DNA of 64,000 bases from Eunapius fragilis (Eukaryota > Porifera > Demospongiae > Spongillida > Spongillidae): assembly GCA_963681505.1 (NCBI GenBank), contig OY811971.1:23839036-23903035 (forward strand), read 5' to 3'. The notes under the pieces are model-generated. The model was not told where the DNA came from. It saw only the letters and a program-made list of their open reading frames with translations, and ran no database searches. The position numbers and the translations under genes were made by a program. Every line of letters begins with the position of its first letter. Within the stretch, counting starts at the first letter, position 1. Shown here one piece after another: positions 46,340-58,775 of the stretch.

Positions 46340-47239
46340 ATGGTTACTGAGGAAGAGGTTCCCATGGAGGTGACTGAACCTAGCACTATTAGCAGGCTCG
46401 CGCCAGCGGCGGAAGTTGTTCGTACTAGTATTCCTCAACCGTCCGAATTCACGGGACGTATTCCCTCAGGGGAGTGGGCCAAAGAACAACTTTTATTGCT
46501 GGAAGATGAGCCATTTCACTTGGTAAGCCTTTCGGATAGTGAGGATTATGAGTCTGTAAAGGAACGTCTTCGAGAGCGGTTCACTCCTGACGGGAATGCG
46601 ATAGAGTGGTAGCAGCATCTACAGAGCAGGTCGCAGGAACGTGGAGGCTCAAGAGGACTTGCGGGAGACCTGCAGAGACTGATGGAAAAGGCATACCAGG
46701 ACCTGGACGAAGGACAATGGGAAAGGTTTGTAGGTAACCAATTAGTTCAGGGCCTGCTATCATCCACAGCTCAGCTGCTCCTTCTGCTCCTTCTGAAAGA
46801 GATGCCACAGTCGATAGACAATGCACTTTGTCTGGCAAAGAAACAGCATACTATTGAGGAAGCTCAAAGACACCTGAGACAACAAAAACACGGTGGAGAC
46901 ATGGAGGCGGTGGTTGCTGTTGATTCAGAAGAGATGGGAAATACTACAGTAACAAAGAAGCAGGGTGTTGAACAAGGTACATTGTTCCAGCATGTTCGAC
47001 ACCTTGAGAAGGTGGTGGCCCAAATAAAAGTTCAGACAGGAAGTGGGGATACCCAAAAGCGGAAAGTTGTCTACTGGCAGTGTGGTGAAGGGCACATCAA
47101 GAGGGACTGCACAAAAAGGAAACCAGGATGGAGAGGACCACAGAATAAGCTAGCTACTACATGGGTACCTGAGTCCACGAATAATGTGCAGAAGCCATCA
47201 GTTGTGGTGCAGGGTACGGTGGACGGGGTGTCTTACTAA
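46340..47239 (+). pseudogene. Gag of the decayed gypsy element
   Basis: A single frame from ATG 46340 to 47239 with one internal TAG (46610-46612). It begins MVTEEEVPMEVTEPSTISRL, has a helical middle (LMEKAYQDLDEGQWERF) and ends in a zinc knuckle YWQCGEGHIKRDC (about 47075-47110) whose first cysteine is replaced by Tyr. Gag would form the particle and bind RNA. The stop and lost cysteine make it non-functional. Confidence 0.75.
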
Positions 47240-50200
47240 GATGCTTGTGGATACGGGGTCAATGGTAACATTGGATAGGAAAGATCTATGGGAGGAAGCA
47301 TCTGGAGAGTCTAGAAGCCTTAGACTACCTTCACGATCAATAGTGACAGCTAATTGGAAAGCATTGGAGATCATGGGACAAGTAGATATTTGCCTTTCAA
47401 TTGGTGACTTCAGTTGTATGTTTCTGGTTATGGTCTCTGAAAAACTGACACAGCAGTGTGTATTGGGTGCTGACACTCTCATCAAGACTGGGTGTATGGT
47501 TGACTTGCGGAGAGGGCACCTTGTCATTGGTAAGGAAGTAATCCCTTTGCAATCACATTGCCAGGGCACTAGGGGTATTGGAGAAGTGGCATCATATTGT
47601 GTGGCTTTGTTGGAGGATGGTATAATACCACCACTGCATTACCTGTGCAGTTACAGACCAAGAATGCTGTGGAGTATGATAGAGTACTGGAACCTCCTAA
47701 GAAGTTCACTGAGCGTCATCAGTTGCTACTTGCCCATATTTTGTAATTCATTGCTCAGGTAACAACACAGTTGTGTGCGGATATTAAACCCAACTTTGCA
47801 ACCCGTAGTTCTTCATGTACTTGAGGTTGTAGGACACTTCTATCCCTTGTCCAAGCAAGATCAGGTTTGTACTCTAATTCAGAGGCTTATGGCAGCTTAT
47901 AGAGGGGTTGTCACCAGAACAAACGAGCAAGCTGCACAAAATGCTGAGGGGTTATGCTGATGTAATTTCGCAAAACGATGGTGAACTGGGGAAAACCAAC
48001 TTGGTGAAGCATCGTATTGATACCCAAAGAGCTAATCCAATTAGACAGCCAGTGAGACGGCATGCAGCAGCAAAAGGAAGTTCAGGGTATGTTACATGAC
48101 ATGCTTAAAAAGGGGGTGATTGAACATACACACAGTCCTTGGGCATCACCCTTTGCATTAATGAAGAAAAGGGATGGTCTCACAGATTTTATAGTATTGA
48201 CTTCAGGCGTGTGAATGCGGTTACAAAGAAGGATGCGCAACCTTTACCCCGTATTGATGACACACTGAATGTTCTGGCTGGCTCATCATGGTTTTCAACA
48301 CTTGACTTGGCAAGTGGGTATTGGCAGGTAGGGGTGGAGAGTGTGACAAGGCAAAAACATATGCAACACCATGTGGCTTGTTTCAATTTAAGGTGATGCC
48401 GTTCGGGTTGTGCAATGCCCCAGCAACATTTCAGCGATTATTGCAACTAGTCCTTTTTGGCGTGCATTGGTCAGTGTGCTTGGTGTACTTAGATGACATA
48501 ATCATTTTTGGGGAACTCTGTAGATGAGCGTCTCAAACAGTTACAGCAGGTCTTCCAATGTCTGAGGGCAGCCAGCTTAACGATCAAGCCTTCAATTATT
48601 TAGGAAGAGTGGGCCACATTGTGTCTGCAAAGGGCATAGTAGCTGACCCTAAAAAAGCAGCAGCTGTTATGCAATGGCCAGTGCTTGGAGGCCAGAAGGA
48701 TTTTAAACAGTTCCTAGGCTTTATGTCTTACTACAGACGTTTTGTCCCTAATTATTCCAGTATTGCGGCTCCCCTAAACAAGTTGACTGAGAAAAATGTT
48801 GTATGGGGTTGTATGGGTTTGGGGCCCACATTGTGAGCAAAGTTAAACAGGCACTCACACATCCGCCAATTCTTATCTTTCCACGTAGTGATTGCACATT
48901 TCTTCTTGAGGTAGATGCATGTGCAACTGGTGTAGGGTGCAACTGGTGTAGGGGCAGTGCTCTCCCAGTATGTGGATGGTAAGGAGCATGTGGTGGCATA
49001 TGCTAGTCTTGCATTGTCAAAGGTGGAGAGGCAGTATTGTGTGACATGGCAAGAGATGCTTGCTTTGGTTTGGGCTGTTAAACATTTTGTGCATACCTGT
49101 ATGGCCGCCCTTTCACAGTCAGGACGGATCACCAGTCATTGAAATGGTTGCAAAGCTTTACGGAACCAGAGGGGCAGGTAGCTGGTTGGCTGGAAGCACT
49201 GGCTGAGTATGATATGACGATAGTACACTGACCTGGAAGACAACATTGTAATGCAGATGGCCTTTCACGGATGGAGTGCACATAGTGCGGGTTTCATTTT
49301 GAAGAGCAAGAACCTCTTGAACAGCTGTTGTTGGTTACACCTGAGGAGAGCTGGTTACCCTGCTAGAATGAAAAGGAGCTATGGAAGTATCAGCAACAGG
49401 ACCCTGATTTGAGCAGAGCTTCTGAAATGACTACACAACACACATGGCCAACCACTGTGCTGCTTTCTAGTAGCCACACACTGCAAAGTATGTGGGCACA
49501 GAGGGAGCATCTGGTGATTTGTAATAATCTGCTGTACAGGCTGTGGGTGGATGCATTGGGAGGTGGTGAGAACCCATGTTGCAGCTTGTGCTTCCTAGTG
49601 TCTTGGTTTCACAGGAATTGAAGCAGCTGCATGACTCTGCTACTGCTGGTCATTTGGGAGTGCAAAAGACCCTTGGTAAGATTCGAAGACGCTTCTACGG
49701 GTGGGACAGCGCCAGGATGTGGAGGACTGGTGTCGTCGCTGTGAGGCATGTGCAGCAAGGAAACCATCAGTGCCTGGTCGTGATGCTCCTATGCTGTCAT
49801 CAGCCAGTGGGGCACCTTTTCAACGTATTGCAATGGACATTGTTGGTCCTTTTCCATGAAGGATACGGAACCTGCATCAGTTGCTGAGTGCTTGTATGAC
49901 TTCATTTGCAGATAAGGAGCTCCAGATTTTTTGCACACTGATCAAGGCAAGAACTTTGAATCAACCTGATTTATGCATATTGTTAGGTATTGTAAAAACA
50001 AGAACCACCCTATACCATCTCCAGTCAGACGGCATGATTGAGCGCTTCAATCGCATCATTCTGGGCATGCTCTCATCTGGGATCTTGGAAGAGGAGAGAA
50101 ACTGGGAGCAGATCCTACCAGCAGTGATGATGGCCTACCAGACCAGTGTGCACAAAACAACGTATATGTCCCCATTCATGCTTGTGTTTGGTCGAGAGGT

Positions 50201-50933
50201 ACGTCTGCCTGTGGATGATATGTTTGGCAACCCTCCTGCAGAGCTAACAAAGTGCAGCAGTATGCATGCTTTGTATCTAAGGAATTCTTTGGAGTCGGCA
50301 TACCACAAAGTACGGAAATACTTGAAAGTGGAATCTAGGATTCAGAAAGAGGGAGGGGTATGATCGCAAAGTAAAAGGAGTGAGTCCAGTATACAAAGTT
50401 GGGGACCTGGTATGGCTGCACTGCCCAGCGGTAGCAAAGGGGAAGTCCTGCAAGCTGCATAGACCGCCTTTGTAATTTAAATATATATTTAGTGATGTTG
50501 TGTTCTGTATTCTGCATCGTGATCCTCCACGCAAATGCCTTGTAGTTCATTTCAACCACGTGAAGCCTTACTTGCTTTGTGGCAGGGATGCACAAGAAGG
50601 AACAGAGCAACTAAGCATAAACAGGACCCCTCATCTACGGACAAAGAAGTTTGGGAGTTGGCTCATCTAGATAACGATCCAGAGGAGGATGAAGTGATCA
50701 TTGAGAAGCATCAAGATGAGGTGGATGATGAGCTGAAGGATCAGGAGGAGCATCATGATGAGTTGGAGGATCAGGAGGCAGAAGGTGATGAAGATGAGAG
50801 GCCTGGTGAACCACTTGAGATGGAACCTCAAGCACCACTACAAGCTGAGCTGAGGGATGGTGATCGAGAGGAGGCACCTGGTGATCCTGTAAGATTGAGA
50901 TGGTCAACCAGGATTTGGAGACCTCCAGATTGA
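47225..50933 (+). pseudogene. Pol of the decayed gypsy element
   Basis: Pieces in order: aspartic protease LTKMLVDTGSMVTLD (47237); reverse transcriptase from about 47990, with SIDFRRVNAVTKKDAQPLPR, WFSTLDLASGYWQVGVE, LFQFKVMPFGLCNAPATFQR and the catalytic VYLDDIIIFG (48510), then FKQFLGFMSYYRRFVPNYSS; RNase H LLEVDACATGVG (48905) and VLSQYVDGKEHVVAYASLAL; integrase zinc-domain start LHDSATAGHLGVQKTLGKIR (49627), HLQSDGMIERFNRIILGMLS (about 50015-50070; final catalytic Glu), SPFMLVFGREVRLPVDDMF; and an acidic tail ending STRIWRPPD. At least six frame changes and several stops. Confidence 0.85.
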
Positions 50934-50978
50934 TTAATCTGGAACATCTAGACATGCTCTCAATTAAAGACGGGGTAG

Positions 50979-51095
50979 TGTAGTACTCTGATTATTACCG
51001 CCTGCGCAGTGCTGCATTTCATGCATATATAATTGTCTGCTCGTGTACGCTGTTGATATTCCTTTGAGCCTCATTGGTTAGATGATAATTTTACA
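50979..51095 (+). repeat. 3' LTR of the decayed gypsy element
   Basis: Starts TGTAGTACTCTG after the purine-rich AAAGACGGGGTAG and ends ATTTTACA, followed by TATC. Confidence 0.85.
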
Positions 51096-51099
51096 TATC

Positions 51100-52222
51100 T
51101 ATAACCAATCGTACGGCTTGGCTCCATGTAAAAAATGTATGGTATGGTTAAATACTCAAAAAGGAGATAAAAATGCAGTGAGACTAACTGCAGGCATGTA
51201 CAGTGGTGGCTTCAAATACTATCAAATACTATGCAGGCAATATGATGATTGTGCAAATTCTATAGCTACAGTAGGACCACGTTCGTTGTGAGTTGCTTCA
51301 GCTGTCGCGATGCGTTCTGAAGTCTCCAGAAAATGAAAGTAAGTCTCTCCAAATCAAACAGCAACCAATCTAACATTGTGATGGTTTATTTCCTGTGCGC
51401 TTGATTCCAGAAGCATTTTTGAAGCATAACGCGCGTACGTAAGCGTAGATACGATGCGCACAATTAAAACGATACGTACAGACGTAAATGGATTCATACA
51501 CGATAATTGATAGTATACCTGCACTTGATCGTGTTAACTCCGTGTATACCAGCGTAGTTCGAAACTATACAATCTTACATATGGCGTGCTAACAATACGG
51601 AACGTAACCTTTTTCGTGTCCTATACTGTACGCGATCGATCAATTGCACAAACCCAGCAGTTGTACAATCGGTCGATTAAACAATTTCTATAGGTGCGCA
51701 ATGAATGGATACATTAATGGCACAGCACAATCGATGGATTGTAAAAATCCATTGATCGCGTGTAACACATTCATGATGATTTGCAGTACCAGCACATGAC
51801 GTGATTGCTAAATCCATCACATTTATTTGCTGTATATAATAAGGCTGTCTCAACTCACACATTATTACATATATCCCGTGCTGAGGCAAACCAAGTATAC
51901 TAATCTATAACCTCCTAACCTGCTAGTTGCTATTGCTAAACATGAGATATTACTTTTAGGTGTTGAACCAATGGGGTTGCATTTCAGTGGGACTGAAGTC
52001 TGTTTGGCGTGCGCATTTTATTAGGATAACTAGTTTGCTGTTGCAGCTTTGCTTGCAGTGAATATAATATATGCAAGCTTTTAAACGTAACTATTGTATA
52101 GCAGCTGCCTGTATATTATTGACTGCCATGTAAACGAATTTGCACAGAAAAAACATCCCACAAATGAAAGTTAATACTACAACACAGACAACATCTTTCG
52201 ATAGAATTGCTAAGAAGAAAAA
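51100..52222. other. Intron sequence without a recognisable gene
   Basis: Contains short repeats built on ATCGATGGAT/TTGCACAA (51590-51760), related to a stretch at 44240-44360. No ORF with a known motif. Confidence 0.5.
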
Positions 52223-52227
52223 ATCAA

Positions 52228-52262
52228 CCCCAGCAGGATTCGAACCCTGTGCTTCACACCCA
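52228..52262 (-). ncRNA. tRNA-like 3' half / SINE-type B box
   Basis: On the minus strand CAGGGTTCGAATCCTG forms a perfect T-arm stem and loop and includes a perfect RNA polymerase III B box (GGTTCGAATCC, 52236-52246), followed by CTGGGGT like an acceptor 3' strand. No matching 5' half is found within 75 bases; the palindromic element begins 20 bp away at 52282. It is better read as a tRNA-derived SINE fragment than as a working tRNA gene. Confidence 0.4.
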
Positions 52263-52281
52263 CACAGACATTATTCATATA

Positions 52282-53679
52282 CAGTGGATTTCATGATAGC
52301 TGTCAAAAACATTTCTTGTCAAATAATGTTGTGTTTACTAGAGTATATTTTGACAGTGAAAACAGAAAACGAATATCTGATTGCACAGAAGTCTTTTTTT
52401 AATCAGGTGACTATAATAAAGAGACCAATTAATTGGCTTCAATTGCTAAGATGTTACTATTAAGTGACTGAGAAGTATTTACATCAATTTCCCACTACCC
52501 AGTGAATGAATTGAAACGAAATTCGATGTATAAACTTGAGATCAACGATACCTATCGCTTGACTGAGTCAGTTATTGAACCCGATAAAAAGGTAAGGCGC
52601 TATAGTGCTTGAGAAGCCATCTGAGGCCCTGTAAGGTTAGCATCGCTATTTTGTGTTGCGCTCGTAAAACAGTAAAAGAGTTAGTGAGAAGGTAGAAATA
52701 TCGTTGAACTACCGTATTATAGCTAATATCGGACACTACCATTCTCTTTGCTGTACAAAACATGCTATTGAGTGCGACTGACCAAAACACGTAGCCATAT
52801 TTTCAAGTTGTCTATGAATAAATTAAAATTATTGTGCAACGACGATATTCATTTTCAGTTAGTGGAGGCGGAGGGCGTTGGTGGTGACGAAAATGGTTCT
52901 TTTCAGAACCAACACCTGGGAGAAGCTACAGCAAGTCGTTTGTCAAGGGCGGCTAGTAAAAAAACATCCTATGCTTGGCAGGAGCTAGGGAAACGAAAGA
53001 AGCCTACGTAGGTGCCAAGTGTAGGATGCATATTTACTAGCAGCCCTTGATAAACGACTCACTGTAGCAGCTCCCTCGGGTTGGTTCTGAAAAGAACCGT
53101 TTTTGTCACCACCAACACCTAGTGCCATCACTAACTGAAAATGAATATCGTCATTGCACAATAATCTTAATATATTCATAGAAACTTCCAAATATGGCTA
53201 CGTGTTTTGGTCAGTCGCACTCAAAAGCATGCTTTGTACAGCAAAGTGTGTTTGTGTCTGATATGAGCTATAATACGGTAGATCAACGATATTTCTACCT
53301 TCTCACTAACTCTTGTACTGCGCAACACATAATAACGATGCTAACCATACAGGGCCTCAGATGGCGTCTCAAGCACTATAGCGCCTTACCTTTTTACCGG
53401 GTTCAGTAACTGACTCGGCCAAGCAATAAGTATCGTTGATCTCTAGTTATACAGCGAATTTCATTTCAATTCATTCACTGGGTAGTGAGAAATCGATGTA
53501 AATGCTTTTCAGTCACTATATCTTAGCAATTGAAGCCAATTAATTGGTCTCTTTTAATTATAGTCACCTGATTAAAAAATAACTTCTGTGCAATCAGATT
53601 CTAGTTTTCTGTTTTCACTGTCAAAATAATTCACATTGTTTGAAAAAAATTTTTTTGACAAATATCATGAAATCCACTG
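52282..53679. mobile_element. 1.4-kb palindromic element with TA duplication
   Basis: Two inverted arms of roughly 680 bp meet near 52990. Ends CAGTGGATTTCATGATA (52282) and its inverse complement ending at 53679, with TA on both sides (52280-52281, 53680-53681). Many blocks pair across the centre: GACAGTGAAAACAGAAAAC, AGAGACCAATTAATTGGCTT, AAAAAGGTAAGGCGCTATAG, AGAGTTAGTGAGAAGGTAGA and GAGTGCGACTGACCAAAACA, with scattered mismatches and small indels. No transposase. TA duplication suggests mobilisation by a Tc1/mariner-type enzyme. Confidence 0.92.
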
Positions 53680-53959
53680 TAGTAATAAATAACGTTCCCA
53701 ATCGAATTCTTTTTCCACATATGCTCTCAGCAGTTGTAACAGAGACCTGAGATAAACATTCAAAAATAGACTATACCACACACAACATGTGGCATTAACA
53801 GGCCCCATTCTAGCTATGAAAAGACTCTTCTTGCCATCGTAACTTTGAACAACTCAACTGTACCGTTGGTCTTAATAAAGCTCATTTTACCTCTTGATTA
53901 TGTACTCCTTGCATTGTTTGTGCTAATTTCACATCACGAAATGCTTTATAAGTCTTTAA

Positions 53960-54001
53960 CACCGGGTCCATGAAAATTGAGTACTTTTTTTGTCGAACCC
54001 T
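53960..54001 (+). repeat. Left terminal inverted repeat of the piggyBac-like element
   Basis: About 21 bp of terminal repeat plus the subterminal TTTTTTTGTCGAACCC block, matched by the right end with three mismatches in the terminal part. Confidence 0.92.
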
Positions 54002-54391
54002 CCTTATAAAAAAATTAGTCGGAAAATGCCAATTGTCTGATAATACATGTTTTTATATAGTAAAAGTATCGCCATGACATGTGACATTATTGCCAGCTTT
54101 ATACTTACGTTCGAGGCCAACCTGTATACTTTCAAAGCGACGCGGTTGTGCGTTTTTCGGTAACGAAGCGTTGCGGAGGACACTTTATTTCTAGGCTATA
54201 AGGAGCAGCTTTGAATACGAATTTAATTGTTATTCAGTACGTCTAGAAAGGCACAATTGATACTATTTTTGCAGTTAGCTTAAATCATGTACAATACTCA
54301 CCTGTAGCTGCATAGCGTCATGCCCAGACTTTGATAATGGTTAATAATTCAGTTTGTAGGTTATTAATGATGGATAACGTGATTTGGTATA

Positions 54392-56621
54392 ATGTCTACT
54401 CTTGCATGTTATCCGAAGCATAAGAAGCCGGTATGTGACCGGTGTGATGCACGTACAAACTGTATGTAGGGAAAATCGGTGATAAAATAGCATCAAAGGG
54501 CAAAGTGTTGAAGTGTTTTGAACAATTTAAGGCCCTGAAACTAAGGAAGATAGATGATGTAAGTTATATTGGTACGGTCTTAGGGATGAATGACAAGAAG
54601 AAGTGTATTGTAAAATGGATGGTTGGGGATAAAGAAATAATTCTGGCACATGGTTGTAGACAGATCAAGAATATCTGTGCTTCAATGAATCCAAACACGT
54701 GTTATACGTACACCCGCCAGCAAAAAAGCAGTGGGTGGGAGGAGGCACTGCAAATGATGTGTCTTCTGATGAAGAACGGGATGATGACAGTAATGATCTT
54801 GTCGGTATGTTCAATGATGTCAGCAGTGTCGAAGATCAAGACATTGAAGATAACTCAGAATGCAATAGTGAGGAGGACAATAGTTTACTAGCTCCGCATG
54901 GTCGCCAATGTTATTGCACATCTTTAGATAATTTTGATCCCCGAGCTAGTACTCATCCTCTTTGTCGTTCAGCATACGTCCATATTCATGGGAGGCGTGA
55001 TGCTAGTACTGAGTTCAAAGCGATTGATTTCTTTAGGCTTATTTTCACAGAACAGCTTGCTTCCAACATAGTTTTGTGGACTAATGAAAGCTTAGGATGC
55101 AGTGCAGCACCAGTAAAGCTTTGGGAAGTGTTAGCTTTTGTAGGCACATTACTTGCTATGTCTTTATTTACACTGCCAACTATCAACTCATTCTGGAAAC
55201 AAAGCCCCAATGGCTTTATACCAGCGATGAATTTTGGGTGTAAAACTGGTCTAACTAGGTCTCGCTTTTGGTTATTGTGGACTCATATAAAGTTTAATGA
55301 TTTCAAGCAATCTGTAGCAAGTACGGGAGACCGATTCTACAGCATAAGATATCTAGTATCGCATTTTAACACTACAATGGAACATTTTATGACAGCTGGA
55401 TGGGTACTGTGCCTTGATGAACTGATGTGTCCATGGTTGGGGCTGGATTCTTGGCATCCAGATGGTATGCCACATATTTCTAAAATAATATGGAAACCCA
55501 AAGGTGTCGGTCTTGAGTTTAAGTGTGTGGCCGATGGTGAAACCAAGATTATGTTGTTCTTAGAAATTGTGGAGGACAGTGCTGTAATGCAGACTAAGAA
55601 GTACTACAATGATGAATTTGGGAATACCAAAAAGTCATCCATGGCTACCACATTATGAATGCTTGAACCATGGTTTTCATCTGGTCGCTTAGTTGTTGGT
55701 GACTCTTGGTTTGCATCAGTACAGATGTGCATGGAACTTATGAAGCGGGGTCTATATTTTACTGGTATTGTCAAGACTGCCCACAGAGAACATCCCAAAA
55801 CCCATTTTCAAACAAGAGCATTTGACCAGACCACACAACGTGGGGATTGGAAAACTTTGCATTCAGAATTTGATATGGATGGTACAAAAGTGCGACTGAT
55901 TGCAATGGCTTGGGCTGAACCAGGACCTTCAAAACCTGACGCACCGGTGAAATGTTTTGTAGGAACAGCAGGGTCATCCATTCCTACAATTCCGATTGAA
56001 CGACCCCGTATCCTTGTAAAACCTGATGGAACCTGTGAGAATACGACAAGAATAATTAGGCAAAGTGCTATGATAGCTGATTACCTGAATCATTGTGGTG
56101 CTGTTGATATACACAATCACTACCGGCAGGGAGGTTTGGCTTTGGAGTTAGAACGAACACATGATTGGATAATGCGAGTGTTTCAGACAATCCTTGGAAT
56201 CATGGAGGTCAATTCATACCTAGCATTCAAGAGTGTTACAAAAATGAATGTAATACATAAAGATTTTGTAAATTCTCTGGCTGCTGAGCTCTGTCACTTT
56301 CTGCCATCAAGTTGCGGTGAAGTGGAGACAATGATGTTGCAACCACAGGATATGCCTGGTGATGAAAGGTATGCAGTTAATACACAAGTACGACATGAGA
56401 TAGTTCCAGCATCTTCACTCAAATCTGGTGCTCATGGGCAGTGTAGGGTTCCTGGATGTCTTGGAGATGCTTACATGGTTTGCAAGTCCTGCTCTATTGG
56501 TATCAATACGGATGCACAGAGGTTATATTTTTTGTGTGGCACAGGGGTACCGAAGACTGGAAAAAGTCACAAGCAATGCATTTCAATGCACATTGAATCA
56601 CAACTACTAAAGTCAAACTAA
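54392..56621 (+). pseudogene. piggyBac-type transposase, one stop in the core and two N-terminal frameshifts
   Basis: The probable start is ATG 54392 (MSTLACYPKHKKPVCDRCDA, a cysteine-rich head). Two frame changes follow, near 54468 and near 54700, and then one frame runs from 54699 to the TAA at 56621, broken only by TGA 55656-55658. The DDD catalytic residues of the superfamily are visible: D in VLCLDELMCPW, D in LVVGDSWFAS and D in HCGAVDIHNHYRQG. The C-terminus has the cysteine-rich zinc region (CRVPGC, MVCKSC, FLCG, HKQC). The enzyme would cut at TTAA and reinsert the element by a hairpin intermediate. The TGA falls between the first and second catalytic Asp and may be a CpG-decayed CGA. 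Confidence 0.88.
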
Positions 56622-56636
56622 CTCGCACTGCATCAC

Positions 56637-57027
56637 TGTGCTGGCATGCATGTAGGCACATTATAACACGTGTAAATATTGTTCAATTCATGAAAATGCC
56701 AGCAGTACAAAATAGACTGGGCTGCATGCATGTTCAGATGCAACATGTTACCTATAGCTTCGTGTGAACGCGCTTGTTGCTATATAGTGTTAATTCATGT
56801 AGGCAAGGTCTGATGTGTAATAAACGCTCGAGTTTGTGAAGTTACATATGAAAGCTAGTATAGTTTTGATATCGGTGGTTTCATGTAATGCCGCAAAAGA
56901 AATGAATAAAAATTATTACTGATAAAGTTCGTCAAAATGTTCGCAATACTACACATCGTAGAAAAGTATTTATACTGCGGTATTGTGTACCCTTGTTACT
57001 TAACCATCTCTTTATAGGTTTGTAGCA
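56637..57027. other. Spacer between the two genes of the piggyBac-like element
   Basis: AT-rich non-coding stretch; ATTTATACTGCGG and a pyrimidine-rich CTTTATAG precede the second gene. Confidence 0.5.
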
Positions 57028-57077
57028 ATGATAGATTATTGGCAATGTCCTAAATCCAAACAAACCGTTTCAAAATT

Positions 57078-57119
57078 AACGGGGTATACCCCGTATATAC
57101 GGGGTATACCCCGTACGGA
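57078..57119 (+). repeat. Palindrome of GGGGTATACCCCGT units
   Basis: ACGGGGTATACCCCGT occurs twice around a TATAT centre within the reading frame (YTPYIRGIPRT region). Each unit is itself a perfect palindrome. Confidence 0.85.
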
Positions 57120-58775
57120 ACTAGCACCATTAAAGCATGATATCGCCACCATGTACAAGGTGTACTCTGAGAGGTTCAAAGATGATATTCCTGGGAAGGC
57201 ACCTATTGGAAGGTCGATATTCTACTCCATCGCCAAAACTATCACCGGAGGAGGAAAGCAGCAGGAGGCGCGTGCATGAGTAGACTATATTAAGGTGAAC
57301 TTCCACACTGACAACTTTGCCATTATGGACAAGGTTATAGATCTGCTAGCACCTCTCTCAGACCTGGACCACACCCTGCGTGATGAGCTGCATCTTCTCC
57401 GTACTGATGTGTATACCTTCCTCAGTTACGGATATGCAGTGAATGTTAAGGAGGGTGTCAAGGCATCAGATGAGCATGCAGGGCACTGCCATATACATGT
57501 ACCTCAGGTGCATGAAAATCAGCTGTTCAATGCATACCAGGAACTGGAAAAGTTGGCTTCTCAATCTGACAGGTTTGATGAAGCAGCATTTCAGAAGGTG
57601 TTTGTGGACCAGGTATGTAACCAACTGATTCTGTGTGAACAATCAGGGGGAACTGTGGCAAGTGACAGCAGCAATGCCACCACACACTCACCAGTGTTTT
57701 CCCTTGACCTGGCTCCTCAAAGGAAGCCCAACAAAACATCGAAGGCTGGTGGTCACCTTGACTGCAGTGCCTGCAGAAGTCCGTTCCTCTTCTATGATAA
57801 GTTGAGGAAAGTGTGCATGGCCAAAGTGGACGAGGATCCTACCAGGCTATCCGAGGTAGCAGATATCCTTCTCACGATACATCAGTGTGAGCGTCACACA
57901 TACCGATACATGGCTCATGATATGTTAGCATCCCAGCAGGCATACCACATGAAAAAAGCCATTGCACAAATGGACTCGGATACTGCTTACATGGTCTTCG
58001 ACTTTAAGCAGAAGTTCCTGGCAAAGGGTTTCCGTGAAGGTGGGGATTCTTATTATGTGAAAAAAGGAATACTGTGGTGGGGAGCTGGTGTGTATGTTAA
58101 GGCCGACTCCAAGCAGGATGGCAGGTGCATCAGTAAGTCAAGTGATGCACTCTATGTGGAGATTGACTTTACCAGAGACAAGGCACGATTGCGGAACCTG
58201 AACATGGAAATAGAAGAGTGTGGCATGGTTAGTGAGTTGACTGCTGAGAGTATTGAAGGGATTGATGGTGCTACAGAGGATGCTTGTGGCATGGAGGGTG
58301 ATGAATTAGAGTGGAAGGGTGTTGGTGAAGATGAGGGTGTTGAGGGTGATGAATTTGAGTGGAAGGGTGTTGGTGACGATGAGGGTGTTGGGGAAGAGGA
58401 GGGCTTTGGGGAAGAGGACTGTGGGGAGGGGGAACAGGATTTTGGGGATGAGGGCTGTGAAGAGAGGGGGGTTTCGGGGAGAGCGAAGGATATTTTGGGG
58501 AGGGAGAGGAAGAAGGTGATATAGAGTCTGAAGAGGATACTGGTGAGCAGGAGAGGGAGGATGCTATGATGGAGGAGGGGAAAGATTGCCAGGCTGAGGG
58601 GGAGGTGGGAGATATGGAGGAGGAAGGATCAGATAAGGTTGCTCTGCATTTCATCGATTGCATTGTTCAAGATGAGCAGAAGGCTGATGCCAATGCTGTT
58701 CTGTCATGCTTGGAGGCAGCAATGCATGCCTTGAAAAATCGATTTCCCTATCTGACCAAAATTATCCGTATCGCA

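Larger units (their letters stand above)
46198..51095 (+). mobile_element. Decayed Ty3/gypsy retrotransposon with short LTRs
   Basis: 4,898 bp. 5' LTR 46198-46319 and 3' LTR 50979-51095 share TGATTATTA.CGCCTG, CAGTGCTGCATTTCATGCAT, ATATAATTGTCTG.TCG and GAGCCTCATTGGTTAG, with several substitutions and a 5-bp indel. The 4-bp duplication TATC flanks the element (46194-46197, 51096-51099). The coding region runs in the usual gypsy order Gag, protease, reverse transcriptase, RNase H, integrase, with stops and frameshifts. LTR divergence and broken frames indicate an old insertion. Confidence 0.9.

Noticed and set aside
52228-52262. Complete tRNA gene on the minus strand
   Set aside because: Only the T-arm and acceptor 3' strand are present; no D-arm, anticodon arm or matching acceptor 5' strand within range.
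58271-58663. Minus-strand Ser/Pro/His-rich ORF
   Set aside because: Antisense of the acidic GAG/GAT-rich stretch of the second gene in the piggyBac-like element.
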